From Symbiodinium natans (taxonomy: Eukaryota > Sar > Dinophyceae > Suessiales > Symbiodiniaceae), in contig CAJNDS010000324.1 of NCBI GenBank assembly GCA_905221605.1, forward strand, positions 470,640 to 534,639: DNA of 64,000 nucleotides. Direction: 5' to 3'. Under the pieces are notes generated by a model. That model ran no database searches, had not been told where the DNA came from, and worked only from the letters and a program-made list of their open reading frames with translations. The translations under genes were made by a program, and so were the position numbers. Shown here one piece after another: positions 21,523-30,999 of the stretch. Each line of letters begins with the position of its first letter. The first letter of the stretch is position 1.

Positions 21523-21671
21523 AAGATATTGTGAACATGGTCAGTGGCTGGCCGAGCCCCAAAACCTAGGCCAGCTAACACAAGCCCTACGCCCCGAACC
21601 CCGAAAACCCCTGGGTTGGCCTTCGGAGTATTCAAATCGTTTCCTTAACATTTGAGTTTATAAACGGCCGT

Positions 21672-21776
21672 ATATGGTCAGTTCTCAACTGCAGGTCCCC
21701 TTTTGGCTACCCTACTCTAGGGGCCGCCATAAAACCGTGACCCCAAACGGACAATCGTTTAGAGAGCTGACCATAT
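21672..21776. mobile_element. 105-bp inverted-repeat element
   Basis: ATATGGTCAGTTCTC (21672-21686) faces GAGAGCTGACCATAT (21762-21776), with 14 of 15 complementary. A family D element follows immediately. Target duplication is not evident. Confidence 0.6.
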
Positions 21777-21778
21777 CT

Positions 21779-21882
21779 TGGTAGCCCAGTGGTGCACTTT
21801 ACCCATTTTTTTGGCCCAGGCTTCCCCCCCAAAAGCAATCAACCAAGAATGGGCACCCTGATTATAAGTTACTGGCCTACCA
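21779..21882. mobile_element. MITE-like element, family D
   Basis: The ends TGGTAGCCCAGT and ACTGGCCTACCA are inverted (11 of 12). The inner GTGCACTTTACCCATTTTTTTGG and AATGGGCACCC segments are also complementary in part. It is 104 bp long. Confidence 0.62.
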
Positions 21883-22158
21883 GGATCTACGAACATTATT
21901 TTTGAAGAGGTTGAAACGCCAACCCAGTTTGAGCCTGCAGGGTGTAGGCTGGCTCCTTCCAGACCCCCTCCCTGTCGGACTGGAGGCGAAGCTCTTGCAT
22001 CTACAAGTGCAGATGAAGAACCAGGTGTTGTGAGGGCTTAGGGTGGGTTAAGGGGTTGGAGATAGGGTTTAGGGTTTCGGGTTTCGGGTTTAGGGTTTAG
22101 GGTTTAGGTAAATAAAACCAGGGAACGGTTTTGGGTTCTGGGCTGGTCCATGGTGGAG

Positions 22159-22203
22159 GGCATTTCTCCGAAAGCGAAGGACTTGATCCCTCCCCCTGCG
22201 CCA
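22159..22203 (+). CDS. Possible exon, unknown protein
   Basis: A phase-0 frame GISPKAKDLIPPPAP lies between GGTGGAG and GTCCTA. The start resembles a kinase C-lobe helix (S-x-x-A-K-D-L-I), but no other kinase motif is nearby, so I give no function. Confidence 0.28.
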
Positions 22204-22711
22204 GTCCTAAATCAGCAGAGTACCAGTTTGGAACAGTTGCTAACTCCCCTCTCCAAACCCCTAAACCCTAAATCCCAAGTTCTCAACCCTAGTGACGGAG
22301 GAGTTTCTTTTCTTTGACATGGTCGAAAGACATACCTAGCTCGATCTTCTGCAAAACTCCTGAAGCGGGTTTCAATTATTGTGTTTATACGGAAGTTTTG
22401 GGAAGTTTTGGGTTCGATTGTTGGGGTTAAGGCAAGCACTTCAACCCGAAACCCTTAAATCCTGAACCCTAAGCCTGAGCTGTCTTCAAAGTACCGAAGT
22501 ATCCACTTGGGCCCCAACACACTCTAGCTCTTTGGGATGATCTTCAAGGCAGCACCCCAACGGAGTACTCCACCACTCTTGGGTCATGTATAGAAGCCCT
22601 TCGTGGGGATCCTTTTCGCGAGGGTTCATAGGGTGCAGGGTTTAGGGTTTACGGTTTGCATTCTTGTACGGGAGTTGGTTTTGGAGTTGCGTACAGGTAA
22701 CCCCCTGAGAG

Positions 22712-22756
22712 GAAGATGAGGTCCTTGAAGACGAGAAACGATACTACGACATCGAG
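22712..22756 (+). CDS. Candidate exon, acidic segment
   Basis: Phase-0 frame EDEVLEDEKRYYDIE lies between CCTGAGAG and a GTGGGC donor. It is highly acidic. Reading on gives VGSTSRVQ. No family is recognised. Confidence 0.4.
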
Positions 22757-22804
22757 GTGGGCAGCACGTCGAGGGTTCAGGTCTTCTTGTGGTGTCAGGA
22801 TCTA

Positions 22805-22888
22805 TATCCTCCTTGGGAATTATTGTTTCATCTAAAACCCAAGAGGATATTAAACATATGTTTTATTAAGGTTCTAAGAGGAGCATAG
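22805..22888. mobile_element. Inverted-repeat element, family F (uninterrupted copy)
   Basis: The copy runs ATCCTCCTTGGGAATTATTG, then AAAACCCAAGAGGATATTAA, then ATTAAGGTTCTAAGAGGAG. The copy at 25986-26128 has the same order but contains a block of TTTAGGG-like units between the two arms. Confidence 0.6.
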
Positions 22889-23023
22889 GGATTGGGTTCA
22901 GGGTTTAGTTGGGGGCCCTAAGTAAGCCATCTCGCGACACCGAATCCACAGCGTGCCCACCGAGGCAGGTGGCTCATGATGTGGCCGGCCAACCCTAAGG
23001 CCTAAAGCCTAAAGCCTAAACCC

Positions 23024-23073
23024 GGGTTTAGGGTTAGGGTTTAGGGTTTAGGGTTTACCCTAAACCCTAAACC
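23024..23073. repeat. Head-to-head telomere-repeat junction
   Basis: A TTTAGGG run (23024-23057) switches directly into CCCTAAA (23058-23073) without spacer. It is preceded by AAACCCGGGTTT, a tail-to-tail switch. Similar head-to-head switches occur near 38924-38958 and 24417-24470. Confidence 0.85.
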
Positions 23074-23376
23074 TGAATCCGAAACCCCAAGCCCCTAAGC
23101 TCGAAATGGCCTTAAACCTACACGCTAAACACGCTCAAGCCTCAACCCCCTGAGTTGTAAAGGAGACCAAGGCACGCTCGAAATCCTGAAGCAAGAACGG
23201 TACTTTCTTGGCGCCCCAGGTCAACACCTCATTCGCTGTCACTCTTTTTCAGGTTTAGGGAGCGAGTTACAGGTTTGGGGTTTAGGGTTTAGGGTTTAGG
23301 GTTTAGGGTTTAGAGGGCCCTTAAACCCCGAACCGCAACAAGTTGTTTTTGGTAAAGCCAGGCCCGTCGATCTCAG

Positions 23377-23426
23377 CTGAACCAGAAAAGCCAAATGTGG
23401 GCTGAAGAGAGACTCGGACGAATGAA
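23377..23426 (+). CDS. Candidate exon, coiled-coil-like
   Basis: The acceptor GTCGATCTCAG opens a phase-0 frame LNQKSQMWAEERLGRM and a GTGCCA donor in phase 2. Charged and helix-favouring. No family is recognised. Confidence 0.42.
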
Positions 23427-24636
23427 GTGCCAGGGAATGCTTAGGTTTCGATTTTCAAGGTTAGGGTTCCCCCCCCCCCCCCCCCCCCTCCCTCCAAGTA
23501 CGGCTCATCATTAAAGAGTTAAGGTGGACCCTGTAGTACCCGAAGCCCTGAACCCTAAACCCCCCCCCCCCCCCCCCAATGAAGGCTCATTAAGGCGTTA
23601 AGGGTAGTGCAAAGGGAGACTGTTGGGAAGTCAGGCGAGAGGAGTGGTACTGAGCCGTCAGATCTTGTGAAAGTAGGGTTCCACTGCTGAATCAGCCCTT
23701 GGGTTTCCATCACGAGACCCAAGTCCTGACTTGCGCCCTAAACCCGAAACCGTATCCCCTGAGCCCCAAACCCTAAACCCTCAAAATCTTCAGATGTGAT
23801 GTATAGATGTACTCCGCCGGCCATGGGTTGAGTGCCCTGTTGGAGGTTGTGTAGGCCTCTCCAGGAAGTTTGGGTTCTGGGGTTTCGGGTTTAGGGTTGT
23901 TTAGGGTTTAGGGTTTAGGGTTTAGGGTTTACTGTAGGGTTTAGGGTTTAGGGTTTCCAGAGGATTGCAGCTATCCGATAGCTATGCGTCTGCTTGGGCA
24001 CAGAGACCCTCGTACTGGGCATATAGTGAGTGCGCGCGTCTTGAGGGAAAAACTGGGATTGACGGTACCCAAACTGCACCGGCAAACTCTGAAACCCTAG
24101 GCGAAACTAGAATCTCCTAAGCCACTGAAACACCCTCACAGTCCTCATCCCTAAACTCCCAAACTCCTCAACCCTAGCCTTCTCAAACTCCTCAACCCTA
24201 ACCCCCCCCCCCCCCCCTACTCCACAAACCCAAGCTCAAAAACTTGTTGAACAAGCAACCGCTCCCCTCTTAATAACCTAGACTCCTCAACGGTGTGAGA
24301 TGTTGTTTTGGTTTTAGGGGATTCGTGCTTGAGAGCTTTAGAGATTCTAGTATTTGGGGTGCGGGGTTTGAGGGTCGATGCCCCCAAGCACCCCCTCAAC
24401 TCCCGAAGGTGTAGGGTTTAGGGTTGAGGGTTTAGGGTTTAGGGCCCTAGACCCCTAAGCCCGAAGCCCTAGCCCTAAACTCTTCTCCACTGAGGATCGG
24501 TAGACTAGACAAGGCCGCACGCTGGGTTGCGGGTCGGGTCTCGGGTATCTCCGTGGCGCTTTGTATGTAGCGTGAGGTTTGGACCCTAAACCCTAAACGC
24601 GCCTTGTTTGGGTTTAACAAGATCTTGTTTTCGAAG

Positions 24637-24667
24637 GTTACAAGCGTGTTCGTCTGAAAATCATCGG
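24637..24667 (+). CDS. Possible exon, basic segment
   Basis: After TTTTCGAAG the frame reads YKRVRLKII and runs into GGGACGCCCAGTGGCACC, which resembles a family D element end. If real, the exon would use a GA donor. Confidence 0.28.
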
Positions 24668-25395
24668 GACGCCCAGTGGCACCTTCCTAGAGACTCCAAT
24701 ATCCCTCCATGAAGTATTCCTTAGCTCCTTGTGGGTTCCGTTTTATGCAACTTGAAGAAATATTCCTATGAACCCTAAACCCTAAACCCTAAATCCTAAA
24801 CCCTAAACCCTAAACCCTAAACCCTAAACTGCAGAGGGAATGTCGGTATCCGATTACAAGTTGAGGGAGAGTCCTTAGCTCAGGCGCCCAGTTACAACTG
24901 AAGGAGTAAACCCTAAACCTAAAACCCTAAACCTAAACCCCAAACCCCAAACCCTAAACCCTAGACCCTAAACCCCCGTGTGTTCAGGGTTGCTGGAGTC
25001 TTTGAGTTCGTGCTAGGCTAGAGGATTCCTGACGAACCTATTCAGACAAACAAGGGTTCAGGGTTTAGTTTAGGGTTTCCAGGGTTTAGTGTTTTTAGGG
25101 TTTGGGGTTTACAGGGTTTAGGGTGCTGGGAGACCTAGTCATCTATCATGTGGGGGGGGGGGGGGGGGGGGTGCTTGTAGGGGAGTTCTAGGAGTGATAG
25201 GGCTTAAGGATGTTCAGGGTTTAGGGGGTGTTCCCACCTACTCGCGAACTGAAGCCTCCAAACCTCCTAAACCCTAAACCCTAAACCCTAAACCCTAAAC
25301 CCTAAACCCTAAACCCTAAACCCTAAACCCTACAGATAAACCCCAAAGCCAGAAGCCCTGGGTGGCAACCCCCCGGTAGGATGACGTCTGCACAG

Positions 25396-25458
25396 TGTGA
25401 GGCACCCCCCAAAAATCTCTCTGATGAGCATCTCCACCGGAATGAAATCCTAAATGCT
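25396..25458 (+). CDS. Candidate exon upstream of an all-telomeric intron
   Basis: The acceptor GTCTGCACAG opens a 21-codon phase-0 frame including PPKNLSDEHLHRNEILNA, ending at a GTTTAAGG donor. The next 79 bp are TTTAGGG-like units only, and the frame resumes at 25538 as LLAYFMGLYTLDLE. The spliced product reads smoothly across the junction (RNEILNA-LLAYFMG). No family is recognised. Confidence 0.52.
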
Positions 25459-25537
25459 GTTTAAGGTTTAGGGTTTAGGGTTTTGGGTTTGGGGTTTAGG
25501 GTTTAGGGTTTAGGGTTTAGGGTTTAGGGTGGTCAAG
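25459..25537 (+). other. Inferred 79-bp intron made of TTTAGGG-like repeat
   Basis: The segment starts GTTTAAGG, consists of ten TTTAGGG-type units (one TTTTGGG, one TTTGGGG) and ends GGTGGTCAAG. Both flanks are open in the same phase. The GT of the array itself would be the donor. Confidence 0.5.
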
Positions 25538-25580
25538 TTGCTGGCTTACTTCATGGGACTCTATACCTTGGACCTGGAAG
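25538..25580 (+). CDS. Candidate exon downstream of an all-telomeric intron
   Basis: Frame LLAYFMGLYTLDLE runs from GGTCAAG to a GTTGCA donor (phase 1). It continues 25396-25458 in phase 0. The joined sequence is helical and hydrophobic, like part of a globular domain, family unknown. Confidence 0.5.
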
Positions 25581-25985
25581 GTTGCACCCTTGGGTCTGCG
25601 GACCCTTGCTTCAAGATCCTGTGAGGGGTTGTAAGGGCCATGTTAGGAGTGTAGTGAGGGAATCTCTTAGGGGCACATCCTCAAGCAGTCCAGAGATACC
25701 TGCTCTGTTTTTTTGTTTTTTGCGGGGGAGGGTGGGGGGGGGGGGGGGGGGGGGTGGGTGGGTATTGGGTGGGTATTCCCTCACTTTTGGTGGTTAGCTG
25801 CGGCTTAGTTGAGCAAGTAAGCACTCGAGCTGCCAGCTGGCACTCCCAAAGATTACCTGAGGCCCTAAACCCTAAACCCGAAACCCTAAACCCTAAACCC
25901 CCCAAAGCAGCCCTTTAGACCTCGCTGCCAGGAAACCAAGGTGCTGCAGGCACGGCCGGCCTCCATTTTTGTTTGTCCTTCAACT

Positions 25986-26128
25986 ACATCCCCCTTGGGA
26001 ATAGTTTTCTATTTTTGTTATGGTTTAGGGTTTGGGGTTCAGGGTTTGGGGTTTAGGGTTTTGTTCATATAAAACCCAAGGGGATATTGGAAATACTATT
26101 TTTATTAAGGTTCTAAGGGGAGTATAGT
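25986..26128. mobile_element. Family F element interrupted by telomere-like repeat
   Basis: The arms CCCCCTTGGGAATAG and AAAACCCAAGGGGATATT, and the tail ATTAAGGTTCTAAGGGGAG, match 22805-22888. Here about 43 bp of TTTAGGG/TTTGGGG-type units (about 26020-26062) separate the arms. The stretch 25581-27010 otherwise has only degenerate repeats and no supported exon. Confidence 0.6.
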
Positions 26129-27010
26129 CAAGGGGACATGTAAGTCGTAAGCTTCGCCTCAGCGTAGAACGCCCGACTGCCTATTGTCAACGCACAACAA
26201 GAACCCTAAACCCTTGCTTTTAATTTAATGGGTAGTTTGGGGGTTCGGTACGCCCGAAGCTTGCTGAGACATGATACCTTTCAGTTGCCAACCCGAACCT
26301 CCAGCCCTAAACCCATAGTTCCCCAAACCCCAAACCCCAAACCCGAAGCCCTGGACCCTAAACCCCCGCATCGTACCCGAGTAGACATCAACCCGAAGCC
26401 CTAAACCCTAAGCCCCTAAAACCCCCCAAACCCCAGACTCGAAGCCCTAAACTCTAAACCCTAAGCCCCTAAACCCCAAACCGCAGACTCGAAGCCCTAA
26501 ACCCTAAGCCCCTAGACCCGAGATGAAACCCCAAGCCGGCTTAGGACGCAGGGTTGTCTTGTTCCCGAAAACAAGAGCCCTAGAACAAACCCTAATCCCT
26601 AAAACCCAGACCCCCCAGCCCTAAAGCCTAACCCCCACCCCCCGTCCCCAAACCCTAAAATCCCTAAGTCCTTCATAGACGTAAGGCATCCCAAAGCATT
26701 GTGCAGAGAATCCGAAACCTTAGCCTTCAGCTGCCGAACTTAGGGTTTAGGGTTTAATTAGGATTTAGGGTTTAGGGCTTGCCCGAACATGGGCTTAGGT
26801 CCGCACAACCGAACGATGCCCATGGTAAGTCCCTGAGCCCTATAAACAACCTCCTAAGTCCTAAGCCTTAAACCCTAAGTGCCCCAAGTCCTGTAAGCCC
26901 TCAACCCTAATACGCCCCAAACCCTAAGGCCTGTAAGGCCTAAACGCTATAAGCCCCTAGACCCTAAGCCCTGAAGGCCCTAAACCCTATAAGCCCTCAG
27001 TCTGATGCAG

Positions 27011-27076
27011 GACGAGCTCCACGAACGCCGCGAGAAGTGGAAGGAGAAACTCGCCGAACTCTACGAAACCAACAAG
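27011..27076 (+). CDS. Candidate exon, coiled coil
   Basis: The acceptor CTGATGCAG opens a 22-codon phase-0 frame reading DELHERREKWKEKLAELYET and then NK, ending at a GTGGGC donor. Strongly charged and helical, it is typical of a coiled-coil segment of a cytoskeletal or scaffold protein. The specific family is not identifiable. Confidence 0.56.
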
Positions 27077-27394
27077 GTGGGCCCACGCCCTGCCCAGGAT
27101 TGAGGCTTAGGGTTTTCTGGGGTTTTGGGCTTATGCTCTAGGGTTTGGGGATGTTTGGGGTTTAGGGTTTCGGGGTGGCTACCCCGCAAAGGTTAGAAGT
27201 TTGAGTGCCTAAAGGGGGGTTTAGGGTTCAAGGTTCTGGAAGCTTTGAGCCGTGCCCCTAAACCCTAAACCCTAAACCCTAAAGGCTCAGGGTTGCAGTG
27301 GGGTTTAGGCGAGAACGTAGAGTTAACCCTAAACTCATAGCTTCTCAGAGTTCATGGGGTTGCTGGGGCTTAACCCAACCCTCAGGTGCATGTG

Positions 27395-27480
27395 TAGGGT
27401 TTAGGGTTTAGGGTTTAGGGTTTAGGGTTTAGGGTTTAGGGTTTAGGGTTTGGGGCTTGGGGTTTTGGGTTTGGGGTTTT
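27395..27480. repeat. TTTAGGG array with GGGGTTT tail
   Basis: About eight TTTAGGG units followed by TTTGGGG/TTTTGGG variants. Confidence 0.93.
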
Positions 27481-27529
27481 ACTTGAATAATCCATATAAT
27501 GCTTAACATATCTTTTGGGTTTTCATGGA

Positions 27530-27985
27530 AAATCATATATGGGTTGGGGTCTGGGAAGGGTCATGTTTGGTCTTGAGGCGTCCGAAGTCGGGATTGGTCT
27601 TTAAAAATATGGTCTCGGCTTGCGTTTACGAAGCAAACCTAGTAGAAAAAACACATCTGGGTTGGGGCCTGGGGAGGGTCATGTTTGGTCTTGAGGCGTC
27701 CGAAGTCGGGATTGGTCTTTAAACATATGGTCTCGGCTTGCGTTTACGAAGCAAACCTAGTAGAAAAAATACATCTGGGTTGGGGCCTGGGGAGGGTCAT
27801 GTTTGGTCTTGAGGCGTCCGAAGTCGGGATTGGTCTTTAAAAATATGGTCTCGGCTTGCGTTTTGCGAAGCAAACCTAGTAGAAAAAATACATCTGGGTT
27901 GGGGCCTGGGGAGGGTCATGTTTGGTCTTGAGGCATCGTAAGTCGGGATTGGTCGTAAGAAACATGGCCTCGGCTGGCGCTGAGG
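27530..27985 (+). repeat. 118/119-bp tandem repeat, four copies
   Basis: The anchor GGGTTGGGG recurs at 27541, 27659, 27777 and 27896 (spacing 118, 118, 119). Copies are nearly identical except the first and last edges, so the expansion is recent. It lies in the inferred intron before the exon at 28057. A short frame (27525-27722) over the array is not accepted as a gene. Confidence 0.93.
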
Positions 27986-28056
27986 AAGTCAGTGTCATAC
28001 ACAAGAAATTGTGGGTCGCGCTATTGTGCAACCAGGTGTAGCCTAGCTCCTTCTAG

Positions 28057-28215
28057 AGCGACAAAAACTTCTGGACACGTCCATGAAGCGTCGGTCACGG
28101 GTAGAAGTTTTCATCGGAGTTGAAAAAATCATGGAAGAACGCAGTGCCCCCGAAGCAAGATCCATGCGCCGTAGGATTGAAAACACCCTCCTCAACTTTT
28201 CCGAAACATATACAG
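28057..28215 (+). CDS. Candidate 159-bp exon, charged helical protein segment
   Basis: A strong pyrimidine-rich acceptor (GCTCCTTCTAG) is followed by about 53 open codons, RQKLLDTSMKRRSRVEVFIG and then VEKIMEERSAPEARSMRRRI, to a GTGGTG donor in phase 1. It is one of the longest and most protein-like islands in the window. Reading past the donor meets a stop soon after. Minus-strand frames across the same DNA are shadows. No family is recognised. Confidence 0.66.
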
Positions 28216-28326
28216 GTGGTGTCTCTTCGTGAAAGATCCTGGCGCGCGCGCCCATGCCTAGGTTGTAAGTTGTAAGGCAAACACCACGAAAAGAAAAACT
28301 CGACTAGTTTCTGACACGAAAACATG

Positions 28327-28890
28327 GGCCCCCCCCCCCCCACCCACCCGGTTCCCGACCCTGCCCCCCCCCACCCCGCCCCCACCCCCCCGCCCACCCC
28401 CCACACGCCCCCACCCCCCCCACCCCCCACACGCCCCCCCGCCCTCCGGGTCCCGGCCCCACCGAGCCCTCACCAGGACCCGGTCGGTACCTGGTCGGTA
28501 ACCGGTCGGTAACCGGTCCGTAACCGATCGGTAACTGGTCTGCCGGTTTTTGGCTTTTTTTGGGCTCCCGACCAGGTACCGACCGGGTACCGACCAGGCA
28601 CCGACCGGGTACCGACCGGGACCGGGTACGGACCGGGTGCCGACCGGGTGTGCATTGGGGGGTGGGGGGGGGGGGGGGGGGGGGGGGGGGGGGCGGGGGG
28701 GCTGGAGGGGCTGGAGGGCTGGAGGGGCTGGAGGCTGGAGGGGCTGGAGGGGCTGGAGGGGCTGGAGGCTGGAGGGGCTGGAGGGGTTGGAGGGGCTGGA
28801 GGGGCTGGAGGGGCTGGAGGGCTGGAGGGGTTGGAGCTGGAGGGGCTGGAGGCTGGAGGGGGCTGCAGGGGGCTGGAGGGGTGGAGGGGC
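28327..28890. repeat. Large imperfect inverted repeat with C-rich and G-rich arms
   Basis: A C-rich arm (28327-28455) and GGTCGGTA/GGTAACC units (28479-28540) are mirrored, after a short T-rich spacer, by GGTACCGACC units (28569-28650) and a G-rich arm with GGGGCTGGA units (28657-28890). The Pro-rich and Gly-rich frames of up to 204 codons are by-products. Confidence 0.75.
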
Positions 28891-28905
28891 TGGAGGGAGA
28901 GTCAG

Positions 28906-29008
28906 ATGCGAGTAGCATCGTTAAGTCAAGCAGTTTTGTCCGCCAGACTGGCCTCCATCGAGAACAAAACAGGAAAGAGTTTCGATAACAATCTTTTACG
29001 AGGCTGGA
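28906..29008 (+). CDS. Candidate exon, Ser/Leu-rich helical segment
   Basis: After GGAGAGTCAG the frame reads MRVASLSQAVLSARLASIEN and then KTGKSFDNNLLRGW, to a GTAAGC donor, close to the consensus (phase 1). The composition differs sharply from the G-rich repeat before it. No family is recognised. Confidence 0.55.
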
Positions 29009-29156
29009 GTAAGCCCAATATTTCTAGGAGCAAGTCCAAGATTTCTCAGGATTCATGACAAGGTCAAGCCCCGAAACTTGCAGGGCGGATCCCGGTTTTC
29101 AGCGATCTGAACCAAGTTTTTAATGTAATAAACCGCAGACAAATCCCAGATTTCAG

Positions 29157-29426
29157 ATGAGTAGATCCAAGATTCTACTTAGACAGAACCCAGATTTCCG
29201 GCCACAAGACCGCAGACAGAACCCAGATTTCCGGCCACAAGACCGCAGACAGAACCCAGATTTCCGGCCACAAGACCGCAGAGAGAACCCAGATTTCCGG
29301 CCACAAGACCTGAGAAAAAACCCGCCTGACGACACCGACTTTTGGGGATATGTTAAGCATTATATGGATTATTCAAGGTTTTACTGTGACAGTAATTGTT
29401 CTGATGGCCCACGAGCGCTCAAGTAG
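29157..29426 (+). CDS. Open frame over the 33-bp repeat, hypothetical
   Basis: The 89-codon frame contains four 11-residue units QNPDFRPQDRR followed by a non-repeat tail (DDTDFWGYVKHYMDYSRFYC). The period is a multiple of three, so the frame survives. The minus strand is also open (SGFCLRSCGRK units), so coding is uncertain. Confidence 0.28.
   Translation: MSRSKILLRQNPDFRPQDRRQNPDFRPQDRRQNPDFRPQDRRENPDFRPQDLRKNPPDDTDFWGYVKHYMDYSRFYCDSNCSDGPRALK
29185..29310 (+). repeat. 33-bp tandem repeat, about four copies
   Basis: The unit ACAGAACCCAGATTTCCGG plus CCACAAGACCGCAG repeats exactly at 33-bp spacing, preceded by decayed copies from about 29020. Confidence 0.93.
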
Positions 29427-29646
29427 TGCGAGTCTTGTGCTTTCTCACAAGCCCTAAGCCCAAGCCCTACATGGGTATAGTCTTTTTTTTGTTGTGGGGT
29501 TTGCTTCAAACTCCCTACATAGCCTAGACACCCTAAACCCTAGACTCTCTGTACCCGAGACTCCTTGAACGCTAGGCCCTAAGCCCTGAACCCTCAAATT
29601 TCCCCAAGCCCGAACCCTGACTTCCGGAACCCTTGATGCATGGTTT

Positions 29647-29707
29647 CGGGTTTAGGGTTTAGGGTTTAGGGTTTAGGGTTTAGGGTTTAGGGTTTAGGGT
29701 TTAGGGT
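29647..29707. repeat. TTTAGGG array
   Basis: Eight units. A second mixed array (TTCAGGG, TTTAGGG, TTTGGGG blocks) lies at 29835-29993. Confidence 0.93.
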
Positions 29708-29765
29708 GCCGATTTTGGGGTTCGGGTTTTGGGTGTAGGGATTCGGGATGCCTTGAATCAGAGAG

Positions 29766-29807
29766 GTGAAAGTGCGGCCGCTCGTCGAGCTGGCGGCCGA
29801 CAAGCAG
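29766..29807 (+). CDS. Candidate exon, ladder 29.8-30.6 kb part 1
   Basis: Phase-0 frame VKVRPLVELAADKQ lies between AATCAGAGAG and a GTGTCT donor. It joins 30008 in phase 0. Confidence 0.45.
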
Positions 29808-30007
29808 GTGTCTGGACCGGATTCAGTTTAGCAGGGTTCAGGGTTCAGGGTTCAGGGTTTAGGGTTTAGGGTTTAGGGTTTAGGGTTTAGGGCTCGGGGT
29901 TTGGGGTTTGGGGTTTAGGGTTTAGGGTTTAGGGTTTAGGGTTTAGGGCTCGGGGTTTAGGGTTTAGGGTTTAGGGTTTAGAGTTTAGGGTTTATGGCGC
30001 TCAGAAG

Positions 30008-30059
30008 TTTTCTGGACGAGACACCTTATGCGAGCTGGAGGGCGCCTGGACTTCGGGAG
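30008..30059 (+). CDS. Candidate exon, ladder 29.8-30.6 kb part 2
   Basis: After GCTCAGAAG the frame reads FSGRDTLCELEGAWTSG and ends at a GTTGAG donor in phase 1. It starts in phase 0, as the previous exon requires, and its left-over G joins the next exon (CT) to give Ala. Confidence 0.46.
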
Positions 30060-30390
30060 GTTGAGGGTTTCAGGTCTAAGGAGCTTGGGGGCCCCTAAGC
30101 CCTGAACCGTGAAACCCTAAACCCTAAACCCTAAACCCTAAACCCTAAACCCTACATGTCAGTTCAAGGTTTGAGGGATCTCCAAGTTAGGGGTTCAGGG
30201 CTGGGTGTATCGGGTTTAAGGGCCTGATCTAGAACTCATTACAGATTGCCTAAGGTTTTGGGCTTAGGGTTTAGGGCATCTAAGGCTTAGGGACATGGTG
30301 ATTCCGCTCGTGGACGTAGGAAAGTCCACAGCCCCAGACCCCAACCCCAGAAACCCCTCCTCCACTATTGCGAACCAGCTCGAAGCTCTA

Positions 30391-30462
30391 TTTAGGGTTT
30401 AGGGTTTAGGGTTTAGGGTTTAGGGTTTAGGGTTTAGGGTTTAGGGTTTAGGGTTTAGGGTC
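30391..30462. repeat. TTTAGGG array inside the 30060-30520 intron
   Basis: Ten units; a CCCTAAA array (30114-30151) lies in the same inferred intron in opposite orientation. Confidence 0.95.
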
Positions 30463-30520
30463 TACATCCACAACCCTCGAACCCTAACCCCTAAACCCTA
30501 GAAGCCGGCGCCATTTGTAG

Positions 30521-30589
30521 CTGAGGAGCAGGTGTCGCACATGCAAATGCAGCGCCTCGTCTGCACCCAACTTGTTGGGGCTGCCAACG
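30521..30589 (+). CDS. Candidate exon, ladder 29.8-30.6 kb part 3
   Basis: The acceptor CCATTTGTAG opens a frame reading A-EEQVSHMQMQRLVCTQLVG in the phase set by 30008-30059, with a GTTGAG donor (phase 1). Three consecutive islands agreeing in phase support a real transcript. Confidence 0.5.
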
Positions 30590-30999
30590 GTTGAGGGTTG
30601 AGGGTTTAGGGTGTAGGGTTTAGTGTTTAGGGTTTGGAACTTCTGACTTCCACACGCCACACCCTAAACCTTAAGTTCTGAACCTTAAGCGTCAAACATG
30701 CCATTTATGCAGAGACAACGATCAACTTTCAAGTTTTCTCAATGACACAAGTTACAGATCCTAAGCCCTAAACCCTGAACCCGGTTTGAGGTGTAGGGTT
30801 TAGGGGGCTTAGGGTTTAGAGGGTTTTGGGCTTTTCTACAGGGTTTGTGCCTTTGGGGTCTCGGGTTTGAGGGGCTCCGCGTCGTCTTCGGAATTGCTTC
30901 AGGGGTTTTGTGGGACGCTCTTGTAGAGGTTTTCGAATTCAGGGGTCATTAAGGGTTTCGGGGTTCTCGGGGTTAGGGCTTAAGGGTTTCGGGATGAAG

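Noticed and set aside
27530-27985. CRISPR-like array
   Set aside because: The 118-bp units are contiguous tandem copies without unique spacers, and the genome is eukaryotic.
28304-28988. Gly-rich and Pro-rich frames up to 204 codons on both strands
   Set aside because: They are produced by G/C homopolymer-like repeats, are open in several frames, and only the tail (28906-29008) has normal composition.
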